64,000 nt of DNA from Pseudomonadota bacterium. Its GTDB lineage: Bacteria > Pseudomonadota > Gammaproteobacteria > Burkholderiales > Thiobacteraceae. The notes beneath the pieces are model-generated. The model was not told where the DNA came from. It saw only the letters and a list, made by a program, of their open reading frames with translations, and did not search any database. The translations under genes and the position numbers were made by a program. Positions 33,372-41,761 of the stretch are shown one piece after another. Each line of letters starts with the position of its first letter. Position 1 is the stretch's first letter. The stretch lies in the NCBI GenBank assembly GCA_021812385.1, contig JAKANO010000007.1, positions 132,240-196,239 of the forward strand, read 5' to 3'.

Positions 33372-33445
33372 CCGCAAAGGACGCGAAGGTGCGCGAAGTA
33401 AATCCTAGGATCGCTTTCCTTTGCGTACCTTCGCGTCCTTTGCGG
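33372..33445. repeat. Inverted repeat of GCAAAGGAC-type units
   Basis: The left arm CCGCAAAGGACGCGAAGGTG... (33372-33398) and the right arm ...CCTTCGCGTCCTTTGCGG (33418-33445) pair over 27 bases with two mismatches. It is built on the same principle as the CACGGAGTA elements (short tandem unit, two facing arms) but with a different unit. Confidence 0.85.
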
Positions 33446-33513
33446 AGAATGCCATTGCTGTTGCTGAGCGTGCCGGCGGTACGTGCTCCCGTCAGTCAAC
33501 CATATAAGCTGAT

Positions 33514-34146
33514 TTACCCCAGCGCCGGAAACAAGCCCTTCAAGCCCGACGCAATAAACTCGATCGCAATGGCGGCGAGAATCAGCCCCATGATGCGTGT
33601 AAAAATATTGATCCCGGTCTGGCTCACGTGGCGCGAAATCCACGGCACCAGTTTCAGCACCGCCCACAGCAGAAAGCCCACGATCAAAATATCCAGCGCC
33701 ATCGCCAGATAGTGGCTTACGCCAGGATTCTTATGCGCGTACAGAATCACCGTGCTGATTGCGCCCGGTCCCGCCAGCAGCGGCATGGCGAGCGGCACCA
33801 CGGCCACCGATTCTTTCGACTCGCCCTCGCGCGCTTCTTCCTCGGTTTGCGAAATGGGACTGAGCCGCGCCTGCAACATGGAGATGGCCATGATCAAGAT
33901 CAGGATCCCGCCGCCGACGCTGAAGGAATAAATCGTGATGCCGAACAACTGCAACAGCCAGTCGCCGAACAGCAGCGCGACATACAAAATGATCAGCACC
34001 GCCGCGACCACGATCTTGGCGATCTTCTTGCGCTCGGGCTCCAGCGAGTTGGACGTGAGCGCGACGAAAATCGGCACCGCCCCGAGCGGGTTGACGATGG
34101 CCAGCAGGCCGATCAGGAACTTGGTGTATTCGGTGTATTCGAGCAT
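33514..34146 (-). CDS. MarC family membrane protein
   Basis: 210 residues with six helices. Family motifs are LLAIVNPLGAVPIFVALTSN at the start, GGGILILIMAISMLQARLSP in the middle and VVPLAMPLLAGPGAISTVIL in the fourth helix. MarC was once linked to multiple antibiotic resistance, but that role is not supported. Transport of amino acids or other small molecules is proposed for relatives (NAAT). Apparently single gene between a hairpin repeat and the DevBCA-type exporter. Confidence 0.93.
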   Translation of the reverse strand: MLEYTEYTKFLIGLLAIVNPLGAVPIFVALTSNSLEPERKKIAKIVVAAVLIILYVALLFGDWLLQLFGITIYSFSVGGGILILIMAISMLQARLSPISQTEEEAREGESKESVAVVPLAMPLLAGPGAISTVILYAHKNPGVSHYLAMALDILIVGFLLWAVLKLVPWISRHVSQTGINIFTRIMGLILAAIAIEFIASGLKGLFPALG

Positions 34147-34241
34147 GGCCAGCCTGTTGGGTTTGGGTGAGTTTTGTGCCTCAGTGTAAACGAATCCATT
34201 GTTTCTTCCGAATGGGCGCTAAAAAACCAGCGACCACTTTC

Positions 34242-34955
34242 TCATTGCAACGCCCGCCCTTCACCCGCTTCTTCCACCGTGCGCCCGTCGCGGATGTGGT
34301 AGATGCGCTTGAAGGTGGGAATGATTTTTTCGTCGTGGGTCACGACGATGATGGCGGTCTGGTACTGCGTGGCCATCTGGTTGAGGATGCGCATCACGGC
34401 CAGCGCGCGTTCGCTGTCCAAGGGCGCGGTGGGTTCGTCGGCCAGGATCACCGGCGGCTTGTTGGCCAGCGCGCGGGCGATGGATACGCGCTGCTGCTCG
34501 CCGCCGGAAAGCTCGGAGGGTTGCGCTTTCGCACGATGCGCCACATCGAGCGCTGTAAGCAATTCCAGCGCCCGCGCCCGCGCTTCGCCATTGGGCCGCC
34601 GCGCCAGCATGGGCAGCAGCGCCACGTTGTCGGTCACGTCGAGAAACGGGATCAGATACGGCGCCTGAAAAATGAAGCCGATGCGGTCGCGGCGCAGCAC
34701 GCGCAGATCGGAAATTTTCCAGCCGTTGTCATAGATGACTTCACCGCCCAGGGTCATGCGGCCGCGTGTCGGTTCGATCACCGCGCCCAGGCATTTAAGC
34801 AACGTCGTTTTGCCGGAGCCGCTCGGGCCGATGAGGCCGACCACTTCGCCGGGAGCGACGCTCATGTTCACTTCCTTGAGCGCATCGACGGCGGTATCGC
34901 CTTCGCCATAGCGCTTGCTCAAGCCTTCGATGTGGATTCCGACGCTTGCGCCCAT
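34242..34955 (-). CDS. ABC exporter ATP-binding protein (DevA/MacB-like)
   Basis: 237 residues from ATG 34953-34955. Walker A GLIGPSGSGKTTLLKCLGAV, Q-loop FIFQAPYLIPFLDVTDNVAL, signature LSGGEQQRVSIARALANKPP and Walker B VILADEPTAPLDSERALAVM are all intact. It powers the permease encoded immediately upstream, whose stop codon lies only one base before this ATG. The closest pattern is the LolD/MacB/DevA group, which works with an FtsX-type permease and a periplasmic adaptor. Confidence 0.93.
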   Translation of the reverse strand: MGASVGIHIEGLSKRYGEGDTAVDALKEVNMSVAPGEVVGLIGPSGSGKTTLLKCLGAVIEPTRGRMTLGGEVIYDNGWKISDLRVLRRDRIGFIFQAPYLIPFLDVTDNVALLPMLARRPNGEARARALELLTALDVAHRAKAQPSELSGGEQQRVSIARALANKPPVILADEPTAPLDSERALAVMRILNQMATQYQTAIIVVTHDEKIIPTFKRIYHIRDGRTVEEAGEGRALQ

Positions 34956-34956
34956 A

Positions 34957-36150
34957 TCAGCCGCCAATCGCCGTGGCCGGATCGACCCTGAGCGCGGCGC
35001 GTATCGCCAAGGTGCTGGCGAGCACGCACACCAGCATCACGATGACGAAGCCGCGCGCCGAATCTCCGGGCAACAGCAGCACATATTTCGGGAAGGCCGG
35101 GGCCCAGATGGTGGCGGCGATTTTGCCGACGACGAAGCCGATCAGCCCCAGCCCCAGCGCTTGTTGCAGGATCATGGCGGCGATGGTGCGGTTGTGGGTG
35201 CCGATCAGTTTCAGCACGGCGATCTCGCGGATCTTGCCCAGGGTCATGGTGTAGATGATGAAGGCGACGATGGCCGCGCTGACGATGGCCAGTATCACCA
35301 GGAACATGCCAATCTGTTTGGCGGCGGTGGCGATCAGCTTGGCGATCAGTATTTCTTCCATCTGCGCCCGGGTGAACGCTTGCAAATGCTTCCAGCGGCG
35401 AATCTCCTGCGCCACCGCTTCGGGGGCGTAGCCCGCTTTCACGCGCACCAGCACCGCATTGACGTTGTGGTTGCTGGTCTGCGAGGCGTTGATCGCGTCC
35501 AGCAAGCCCGGCACGCCGGGGCGGTTGAGCGCGGGATTGGCGGTGGTGCGCGCGCGCTCGTTGACGATGGCGTCGTTGTCCTTGAGAAACTGCGCCTCTT
35601 GGGCGTCCTTGAGCGGTATGAATACCATCGGGTCGCCGCCGGAAGACACCATGCGCCGGGTCAGGCCGACCACGGTGTAATCGTGGCGGCGGATGCGGAT
35701 GCGGTCGCCCAGCGCAAAGCCGGTGTTCACATCGGCCACCGCTTCGTAATGGCTGCGGGTGATGCGCCGTCCCGCCACTAAGTAACTCGGCTCGCCCGGC
35801 TGCCCCGGCTCGAAGCCCACCACCATGGCGCGCACGTCGGTGTTGCCTTTGCGCACTTGCATGGTGAGATAGGTGACATTGGCGGCTTGCGCCACGCCGG
35901 GCATGCCGAGCAGGCCGCGATGCACATCGTCGCGAATGCTGGACGATTCGGCATACGGGCCCTGGGTGTCTTTCTGCACCACCCACAGATCGGCGCCGCT
36001 ATTGTTGAGCAGCACCTGCGCGTCATCCACCATGCCGCGATACACGCCCGCCATGGTGAGCGTGACGCCGATCAGCAGGCCCAGGCCTAAACCGGTCAGC
36101 ACAAACTTTCCCCACGAATGCAGGATGTCGCGACCGGCGAGGCTGATCAT
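34957..36150 (-). CDS. ABC exporter permease, DevC-type (FtsX-like)
   Basis: 397 residues. One N-terminal helix (GKFVLTGLGLGLLIGVTLTM), a large periplasmic region (VQKDTQGPYAESSSIRDDVH, VGLTRRMVSSGGDPMVFIPL) and three C-terminal helices (IGMFLVILAIVSAAIVAFII; LGLGLIGFVVGKIAATIWAP; FVIVMLVCVLASTLAIRAAL), as in FtsX/MacB permeases. The conserved KIREIAVLKLIGTHNRTIAA matches the DevC family. Encoded one base downstream of the adaptor gene. The cargo is unknown; cyanobacterial DevBCA exports glycolipid. Confidence 0.9.
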   Translation of the reverse strand: MISLAGRDILHSWGKFVLTGLGLGLLIGVTLTMAGVYRGMVDDAQVLLNNSGADLWVVQKDTQGPYAESSSIRDDVHRGLLGMPGVAQAANVTYLTMQVRKGNTDVRAMVVGFEPGQPGEPSYLVAGRRITRSHYEAVADVNTGFALGDRIRIRRHDYTVVGLTRRMVSSGGDPMVFIPLKDAQEAQFLKDNDAIVNERARTTANPALNRPGVPGLLDAINASQTSNHNVNAVLVRVKAGYAPEAVAQEIRRWKHLQAFTRAQMEEILIAKLIATAAKQIGMFLVILAIVSAAIVAFIIYTMTLGKIREIAVLKLIGTHNRTIAAMILQQALGLGLIGFVVGKIAATIWAPAFPKYVLLLPGDSARGFVIVMLVCVLASTLAIRAALRVDPATAIGG

Positions 36151-36151
36151 T

Positions 36152-37336
36152 TTATTTGCTGCCCAATGACGAAACCACCTTGATCCGGCTGTCGTCCTTG
36201 AGTGCGCGCTCGCTGTACACGACGATCTCGTCGCCGGCTTTCAGGCCCTCGACGATCTGCACCTTGCCGTCGAGTCCTGTCGCGCCCACTTTCACCGGCG
36301 TGAAGCGCAGCTTGCCATTCACGCGCAGCCACACGCCGGCTTGCGCGCCGCGATAACGCAGGCTGGCATTGGTGATCAGTAGTGCATCGGTGACTGTAGG
36401 CGGATGCAGCGTCACCTCCGCCATCTCGCCGCTGGACACGCCTGGCGGCACGCGATCGAAAGCCACTTGGGCGATGCGCTCCTCGGTCACGCTGTCGCTC
36501 ACCGGCTCGATGCGCACGACCTTGCCCGCAAGCGCAGCGCCCGGATTGGAGCGCAAGTTGATGACGGCGGGCAAGCCCAAGCGCAGACCGGCGGAGCGCT
36601 CCTGATCCAACCGCACCGACACCCACAAGCTGTTCGGTTCCTGCATTTTAAACACCGCCTGCCCGGCAATCACCGTGGAGCCCGGCTCGGCATCGCGCGC
36701 CGTGATCACGCCATCGGCCGGCGCCTCCAGGCGGATGTTCATGCGTTGCTGCTGCACGCCTTCGCGCTCGGCATTCAGGCGGGTCATATCTTGGCGGGCG
36801 CTCGCCAGCGCGGATTCGGCGGCGGCAAGCTGGGCATCCGCCGATTGTTGTTGCTGCAATTTGCCTTCCACCACGCTCGAACTGACGAAGCCCTTCTGCC
36901 CCAGATCGGCGAAGCGGCGCGCCTCGCTGGCGGCCAAGGCCTGACGGCTCTTGGCATCCGTTACCTGCGCTTGCGCGGCGGCGATGGCGCTCTTGGCGCG
37001 CGCTATGGCGGCGGACGCGGAGCTGACGCGCGCATCGAGATCCACCGGCTCCATTTCCGCCAGCAATTGGCCGGCTTTCACCATATCGCCCACATCCACC
37101 AGCACGCGCTTGACCCGGCCCGCGGCGGTCGGCCCGATCAAATATGCGCGCCGCGCTTCGACCGTGCCGATACCGAATAAAGCGGGCGATACCTCACCCT
37201 TAGCCACCTGGGTCACGGTGACTTTGATCGACGCCAGCGGGCCGCTTTTCATCGCCACCCAGACGAAGGCGCCGAGCAAGGCAATGCCGAATACGGCAAA
37301 CCAAAATTGGCGCGGCAGGGTAAAGGGGATTTTCAT
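36152..37336 (-). CDS. Periplasmic adaptor (membrane fusion) protein, DevB/HlyD-like
   Basis: 394 residues. A signal anchor (FWFAVFGIALLGAFVWVAMK) is followed by the lipoyl domain (GRVKRVLVDVGDMVKAGQLL), a coiled-coil hairpin rich in Ala/Gln (about 110-200; AIARAKSAIAAAQAQVTDAK) and a beta-barrel region (GVITARDAEPGSTVIAGQAV; VGATGLDGKVQIVEGLKAGD). It links the inner-membrane DevC/DevA exporter to an outer-membrane channel, which is not encoded nearby. First gene of the three-gene minus-strand operon. Confidence 0.9.
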   Translation of the reverse strand: MKIPFTLPRQFWFAVFGIALLGAFVWVAMKSGPLASIKVTVTQVAKGEVSPALFGIGTVEARRAYLIGPTAAGRVKRVLVDVGDMVKAGQLLAEMEPVDLDARVSSASAAIARAKSAIAAAQAQVTDAKSRQALAASEARRFADLGQKGFVSSSVVEGKLQQQQSADAQLAAAESALASARQDMTRLNAEREGVQQQRMNIRLEAPADGVITARDAEPGSTVIAGQAVFKMQEPNSLWVSVRLDQERSAGLRLGLPAVINLRSNPGAALAGKVVRIEPVSDSVTEERIAQVAFDRVPPGVSSGEMAEVTLHPPTVTDALLITNASLRYRGAQAGVWLRVNGKLRFTPVKVGATGLDGKVQIVEGLKAGDEIVVYSERALKDDSRIKVVSSLGSK

Positions 37337-37360
37337 CGTTGCTCCTAAATCATTTCAATT

Positions 37361-38266
37361 TCATTTTAGGTTAGAAGCGTGGTCGCAGCCATGCGCTATG
37401 ACGGCATGCTCAATCTGAATCGTCGGATGTACGATTTCAAAACGCGCATGCAAGGCATCGGTAATTTCCTGCAAAAAGGCGTCGCCGGGAGAACCCTTGG
37501 GCATGACCAGATGCGCCGTCATGGCAATGTGCGAGGTGCTCATGGCCCAGACATGCAGGTCATGCACATGATCGACGCCGGGCAAAGATTCCAAATAGTT
37601 GCGAACCGCAAGGAGATCGATGCCCTGCGGCACGCCGTCGAACAACAGGTGCAGCGATTGCCGGAACAAACCCCAAGTCCCCAGCACGATGATCGCGGCG
37701 ATCAACAAGCTCGCCACCGGGTCGAGCCAGTTCCAGCCGAACCACAACGCGAGCGCGCCAGCCATCACCACGCCGACGGATACCAAGGCATCGGCGGCCA
37801 TGTGCAGGAATGCGCCGCGAATATTCAGATCGGTTTTGCTGCCGCGCATGAACAGCAGCGCCGTGACGGTGTTGACCACGATGCCCACGCCCGCCACCGC
37901 CATGATGGTGATGCCGTGCATCGGCTCAGGCGTACTTAGCCGATGCACGGCCTCCCAGGCGAGTGAGCCCATGGCCACCAGCAGCAGTAAAGCATTGCTG
38001 AAGGCGGCGAGAATCGTGCCGCGCTGCCAGCCATAGGTGTGACGCGCATTGGGCCGCAGCTTGACGGCCAAGGCGCCACCCCAGGCCAGCACCAAACCAA
38101 TGACATCAGAAAAGTTGTGCCCCGCATCGGCCAGCAGCGCCAAGGAATTCACCCGCCAGCCGTAAAAGGCTTCGATAGCAACGAAGGCGATGTTGAGCGT
38201 AATGCCGATGGCGAAGGCGCGGTTGAAATCAGCCGGTGCGTGATCGTGATGGTGCTCAGCGCTCAC
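37361..38266 (-). CDS. czcD: Cation diffusion facilitator (CzcD-like)
   Basis: 301 residues, start GTG at 38264-38266. An N-terminal His patch (SAEHHHDHAP) precedes six helices. The metal site is formed by LLADAGHNFSDVIGLVLAWG in helix II and GAFLHMAADALVSVGVVMAG in helix V (HxxxD pairs). The cytoplasmic C-terminal domain has HVHDLHVWAMSTSHIAMTAH. The family exports Zn2+, Co2+ or Cd2+ in exchange for protons. It ends 25 bases before the adaptor gene of the DevBCA operon. Confidence 0.92.
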   Translation of the reverse strand: MSAEHHHDHAPADFNRAFAIGITLNIAFVAIEAFYGWRVNSLALLADAGHNFSDVIGLVLAWGGALAVKLRPNARHTYGWQRGTILAAFSNALLLLVAMGSLAWEAVHRLSTPEPMHGITIMAVAGVGIVVNTVTALLFMRGSKTDLNIRGAFLHMAADALVSVGVVMAGALALWFGWNWLDPVASLLIAAIIVLGTWGLFRQSLHLLFDGVPQGIDLLAVRNYLESLPGVDHVHDLHVWAMSTSHIAMTAHLVMPKGSPGDAFLQEITDALHARFEIVHPTIQIEHAVIAHGCDHASNLK

Positions 38267-38497
38267 GCCGCCACATCCTTGCGCCGTAGCGCAATGCCGT
38301 TACTTTCACATCATCGGCGTAGTCGTGTTGTTCGCGTTGCTGCGTACAAATCAGACGCATCGAAACCCCGTTATCAGCCGGCCCTAAAATTTCAAGCCAA
38401 GTTGATTATAGTCGAGGAGTCGGGGCCTGGTCAGGGCGGCGTCAAGCTGGAGGAATGCTCCGCAGGCAGCCTGGCCTTGGCTGCCCGGCACGTTTTT
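38267..38497. other. Gap between converging transcription units
   Basis: About 230 bases between the CDF gene start and the nitrate ABC ATPase stop. I see no convincing terminator hairpin, repeat or gene in it. It should hold the CDF promoter on the minus strand. Confidence 0.35.
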
Positions 38498-39289
38498 TTA
38501 AGCCGCCGGCCGCAACTGCCGGTGATACAGAAATTCCAGCACTTGGCCGCGCAAGTGGTGGTAGTGCGGATTCTCGGCCAAGGCCAGCCGTTCGCGCGGA
38601 CGCGGCAGATCAACCGTGAGGATTTCGCCGATGGTCGCCGACGGGCCATTGGTGAGCATGACGATGCGGTCGGACAGCAGTACCGCCTCGTCCACGTCGT
38701 GCGTCACCATTATCACCGTGCTATGCGTGTTGGCGGCGATTTTCATTAACTCATCCTGTAAGTGCGCGCGGGTCAGCGCGTCGAGCGCGCCGAAGGGTTC
38801 GTCCATCAGCAATACCTTGGGTTCCATGGCCAACGCGCGGGCGATGCCGACGCGCTGCTTCATGCCGCCGGAGATTTCTTGCGGGCGCTTGTGCTCGGCG
38901 TGCGTCAGCCCGACCAGGGCCAGCGCATCCAGCGTGCGCTGTTTGAGCTGCGCCTTGTCTTCCTTGGCGCCGAACACGCGCTCCACCGCCAGGTGCACAT
39001 TCTCAAAGCAGGTGAGCCAGGGCAGCAGCGAGTGGTTCTGAAACACCACGCCGCGATCCGGGCCGGGGCCGGCGATTTCGCGCCCGGCGCACAGCAGTAC
39101 GCCGTTGTCGGTTTTCAGCAAGCCGGCCACCAGATTGAGCAAGGTCGATTTGCCGCAGCCGGAATGGCCGATGAGGGTGATGAATTCGCCCTGTGCCACA
39201 TTGAGGTTGACGTTTTGCAAGGCGACGAACGGGCCCTTTTGGGTGTCGAACACCATGTTCACATTTTCGATTTGGACGTATTTTTCCAT
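38498..39289 (-). CDS. nrtD: Nitrate ABC transporter ATP-binding protein
   Basis: 263 residues from ATG 39287-39289. Walker A LIGHSGCGKSTLLNLVAGLL, the Q-loop FQNHSLLPWLTCFENVHLAV, signature ISGGMKQRVGIARALAMEPK, Walker B VLLMDEPFGALDALTRAHLQ and the His switch MVTHDVDEAVLLSDRIVMLT are intact. This is the NrtD/SsuB/TauB type, without the NrtA-like extension seen in cyanobacterial NrtC. It is the third gene of the nrt operon and is separated from nrtB by an inverted repeat. Confidence 0.9.
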   Translation of the reverse strand: MEKYVQIENVNMVFDTQKGPFVALQNVNLNVAQGEFITLIGHSGCGKSTLLNLVAGLLKTDNGVLLCAGREIAGPGPDRGVVFQNHSLLPWLTCFENVHLAVERVFGAKEDKAQLKQRTLDALALVGLTHAEHKRPQEISGGMKQRVGIARALAMEPKVLLMDEPFGALDALTRAHLQDELMKIAANTHSTVIMVTHDVDEAVLLSDRIVMLTNGPSATIGEILTVDLPRPRERLALAENPHYHHLRGQVLEFLYHRQLRPAA

Positions 39290-39299
39290 GTCTGTCTCC

Positions 39300-39370
39300 G
39301 TGAGGTGTGAGGAGTTAGGGGTTAGGCGTGAGTGAGGCATGCTTTTTACACCTCACTCCTATCGCCTTAC
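39300..39370. repeat. Degenerate inverted repeat of GTGAGG/TTAGGCG-type units inside the nrt operon
   Basis: The left side (GTGAGGTGTGAGGAGTTAGG...) and the right side (...CACCTCACTCC... CCTTACGCCTTAC) pair imperfectly over about 30 bases. It fills the gap between the permease stop (39374) and the ATPase start (39289). Confidence 0.7.
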
Positions 39371-39373
39371 GCC

Positions 39374-40282
39374 TTACTCATAACTAAACCGTTTTGCGAT
39401 CGTGATCAGCACCTGTTCCAGCAGCAGACCGACGATGCCGACCACGAAAATCGCGATGATGATGTGCGCCACGTTCAGGTTGTTCCACTCGTCCCACACC
39501 CAGAAGCCGATGCCGACGCCGCCAGTCAGCATTTCCGCCGCGACGATCACCAGCCAGGCCACGCCGATGGACAGGCGAATGCCGGTGAGCATGTAGGGCA
39601 GCACCGCCGGAAATAAAATCTTGCTGAAAATTTTCCATTCCGACAGCTTCAGCACCTTGGCCACGTTCATGTAATCCTCCGGCACGCGTGTGACGCCGAC
39701 GGCGGTGTTGATGATCATGGGCCAGATGCTGGAGATGAAAATCACCCAAATTGCCGCCGGGTTCGCCGCCTTGAACACCAACAAGCCGATCGGCAGCCAA
39801 GCCAGCGGCGACACCGGACGCAGCAAGCTGATAATGGGCGCGGTCATATCGTTCAGGAACTTGAAGCGGCCCACCAGAAAGCCCATCGGAATCCCGATCA
39901 GCGCCGCCATGCCAAAGCCGATGCCGACGCGCCCCAGCGAGTTGAGAATATTCCAGCCGATGCCCTGGTCGTTGGGGCCGTTGCGGTAGAACGGGTGGCT
40001 GAACAAGGTCACGGCGGATTCCCAAGTTTTCACCGGGCCGGGCAGCTGCGGGCTGGACTGGGACACGATGGCCCAGATGCCGATGAACAGCGCCAGACCG
40101 AGCAGCGGCGGGATCAGGAAGCGCAGGAAGGCGCGGCTATAGGCAAACAGTCGGCTGTTCGCTACAGGCGCTGCGACTGGCTCAGGCGTGGTTGTCGCCG
40201 CAGCGGGCGCTTGAGTTTCTGCGGGCGGCGCTGCGCTGGCAACGATTTCGAGCTTGGGTTGCATTGCGATGACTGTGCTCAT
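39374..40282 (-). CDS. nrtB: Nitrate ABC transporter permease
   Basis: 302 residues. An Ala/Pro-rich cytoplasmic N-terminus (residues 10-40) is followed by six helices of a NrtB/SsuC-type permease. The key EAA-loop region is GVTRVPEDYMNVAKVLKLSE followed by WKIFSKILFPAVLPYMLTGI, and the last part VWDEWNNLNVAHIIIAIFVV is typical of NrtB. It forms the membrane channel of the nitrate/nitrite transporter with the ATPase downstream and the binding protein upstream (29 bases). Confidence 0.92.
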   Translation of the reverse strand: MSTVIAMQPKLEIVASAAPPAETQAPAAATTTPEPVAAPVANSRLFAYSRAFLRFLIPPLLGLALFIGIWAIVSQSSPQLPGPVKTWESAVTLFSHPFYRNGPNDQGIGWNILNSLGRVGIGFGMAALIGIPMGFLVGRFKFLNDMTAPIISLLRPVSPLAWLPIGLLVFKAANPAAIWVIFISSIWPMIINTAVGVTRVPEDYMNVAKVLKLSEWKIFSKILFPAVLPYMLTGIRLSIGVAWLVIVAAEMLTGGVGIGFWVWDEWNNLNVAHIIIAIFVVGIVGLLLEQVLITIAKRFSYE

Positions 40283-40311
40283 GATTTTCTCCTGGTGTCG
40301 ATTGCGGTGCT

Positions 40312-41586
40312 TCAGGCCTTGATCTTGAAACCGTCGGCATAGGCTTTCGGATTCTTCGGATCCCAGGTCACGCCGTCGATCAGCTTGGCGCCGCGCAGCG
40401 GGTCCTTGGGCACCGGCACCTTGACCTGTGCTGCGGCCTGCTTGTACAGCTCGATCTGGTTTACTTTCTTGGCGACCGCCAAGTAGTCGGGATGCTGTTT
40501 CAACAAGCCCCAGCGCTTATGCTGGGTGAGGAACCACATGCCGTCGGAGAGGTAGGGGAAATTCACCGCACCGTCGTTGTAGAACTTCATGTAGTTCGGA
40601 TCGCTCCATTTCTTGCCGATGCCGTTATCGTACTGGCCGAGCATGCGGTCTTCGATGGAATCGAAATCGGTGTTGACGTAGGACTTGTCCTTGATGATGT
40701 CGGCCACCTTGGAGCGGTTGCTCATGGTGTCGATGAACTTCGATGCTTCCAAAATCGCCATGATCAAGGCGCGCGCCGTGTTCGGATTTTTTTGCACGAA
40801 CTCGGCGGTGGTGCCGAGCACTTTCTCCGGGTGATCCTTCCAGATGTCCTGGGTGGTGACGGCGGTGAAGCCGATCTTGTCGCGGATGGCGCGCGCGTTC
40901 CACGGCTCGCCCACGCAGTAGCCGTCCATATTGCCGACGCGCATATTCGCCACCATCTGCGGCGGCGGTACGGTGATGCTTTTGACTTCGGTAAAGGGAT
41001 TGATGCCATTGCTGGCCAGCCAGTAGTACAGCCACATGGCATGCGTGCCGGTGGGGAAGGTCTGGGCGAAGGTGTATTCGCGCGGCTCCTTCTTGATCTG
41101 CGCCGCCAGGCTGGCGCCGTCCTTCACGCCCTTGGCGTGGAGCTGGTTGGACAGGGTAATGGCCTGGCCGTTATTGTTGAGCGTCATCAGCACCGACATA
41201 TCTTTTTTCGGCCCGGCGATGCCGAGCTCCACGCCGTAGATCAGGCCATACAGCACGTGCGCCGCATCCAGCTCGCCGTTCACCAGCTTGTCGCGCACCG
41301 CAGCCCACGAGGCTTCCTTGCTCGGGGTGATCTTGATGCCGTACTTTTTATCGAAACCCATTACCGAGGCGATCACCACCGAAGCGCAATCGGTCAGCGG
41401 AATGAAGCCGATCTTCACTTCGGTTTTTTCCGGCGCATCCGAACCGGCGGCCCAAACCGAGTTGCGGATCGCATCCGGCACGAAACTCATGATGCCGGCG
41501 GCGCCCGCGAGCACCGTGCTTTTCTTGATAAATTCCCGCCGCTCTGGATTGATCGCGGTGGTGTCGGGTATTAGCTTGTCTTTCAT
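40312..41586 (-). CDS. nrtA: Nitrate ABC transporter substrate-binding protein
   Basis: 424 residues from ATG 41584-41586, preceded by AAGGAG. A twin-arginine signal (PERREFIKKSTVLAGAAGIM) implies export by Tat. The mature part matches NrtA/CmpA: KIGFIPLTDCASVVIASVMG, GELDAAHVLYGLIYGVELGI, HAMWLYYWLASNGINPFTEV and the anion-site region NMDGYCVGEPWNARAIRDKI. It delivers nitrate or nitrite to NrtB/NrtD. Its start lies downstream of a NasT-type antiterminator leader. The export signal argues against it being the cytoplasmic sensor NasS. Confidence 0.93.
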   Translation of the reverse strand: MKDKLIPDTTAINPERREFIKKSTVLAGAAGIMSFVPDAIRNSVWAAGSDAPEKTEVKIGFIPLTDCASVVIASVMGFDKKYGIKITPSKEASWAAVRDKLVNGELDAAHVLYGLIYGVELGIAGPKKDMSVLMTLNNNGQAITLSNQLHAKGVKDGASLAAQIKKEPREYTFAQTFPTGTHAMWLYYWLASNGINPFTEVKSITVPPPQMVANMRVGNMDGYCVGEPWNARAIRDKIGFTAVTTQDIWKDHPEKVLGTTAEFVQKNPNTARALIMAILEASKFIDTMSNRSKVADIIKDKSYVNTDFDSIEDRMLGQYDNGIGKKWSDPNYMKFYNDGAVNFPYLSDGMWFLTQHKRWGLLKQHPDYLAVAKKVNQIELYKQAAAQVKVPVPKDPLRGAKLIDGVTWDPKNPKAYADGFKIKA

Positions 41587-41615
41587 GGTGCGCTCCTTGA
41601 GTAAATGCATTCGCC

Positions 41616-41662
41616 AAAAAAAAGCGCCCATCCCAGGCAGTGACTGCCGTTGGAATGGACGC
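41616..41662 (-). terminator. Intrinsic terminator of the nrt leader (attenuator)
   Basis: On the minus strand the stem starts GCGTCCATTCCA and closes with TGGGATGGGCGC (twelve pairs, two of them G-U). An inner stem GGCAG/CTGCC with loop TCA continues it, and a run of eight T follows directly. It lies 30 bases before the nrtA start, so it must be overcome for expression. Its 5' strand (GCGTCC) is also used by the preceding hairpin. Confidence 0.85.
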
Positions 41663-41721
41663 CGTTGTCCGTATGTACACCGCGCATCATGGCGGTGTTG
41701 TGTCTCCCCGCCGTTGGGGAG
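41657..41721 (-). promoter_or_regulatory. ANTAR-target two-hairpin leader RNA (NasT-responsive)
   Basis: Minus-strand hairpin P1 is CTCCCC-AACGGC-GGGGAG (41704-41721) and hairpin P2 is GGAC-AACGGC-GTCC (41657-41670). Both have the same six-base loop with A at position 1 and G at position 4, the hallmark of RNAs bound by ANTAR proteins. A further hairpin, ACACCGC/GCGGTGT (41677-41698), lies between them. P2 and the terminator share GTCC, so they exclude each other. The ANTAR protein NasT is encoded immediately upstream. Confidence 0.85.
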
Positions 41722-41737
41722 CGTTATTTATTTCATA

Positions 41738-41753
41738 GCACGTACTGTGCCAA
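41738..41753 (-). promoter_or_regulatory. Sigma-54 promoter of the nrt operon
   Basis: On the minus strand TTGGCACAGTACGTGC has GG and GC exactly ten bases apart, and TTGGCAC matches the -24 element. The predicted start near 41726 falls just before hairpin P1. It lies immediately downstream of the nasT stop at 41762. I found no convincing NtrC site close upstream, inside nasT. Confidence 0.65.
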
Positions 41754-41761
41754 CTTGCTGG

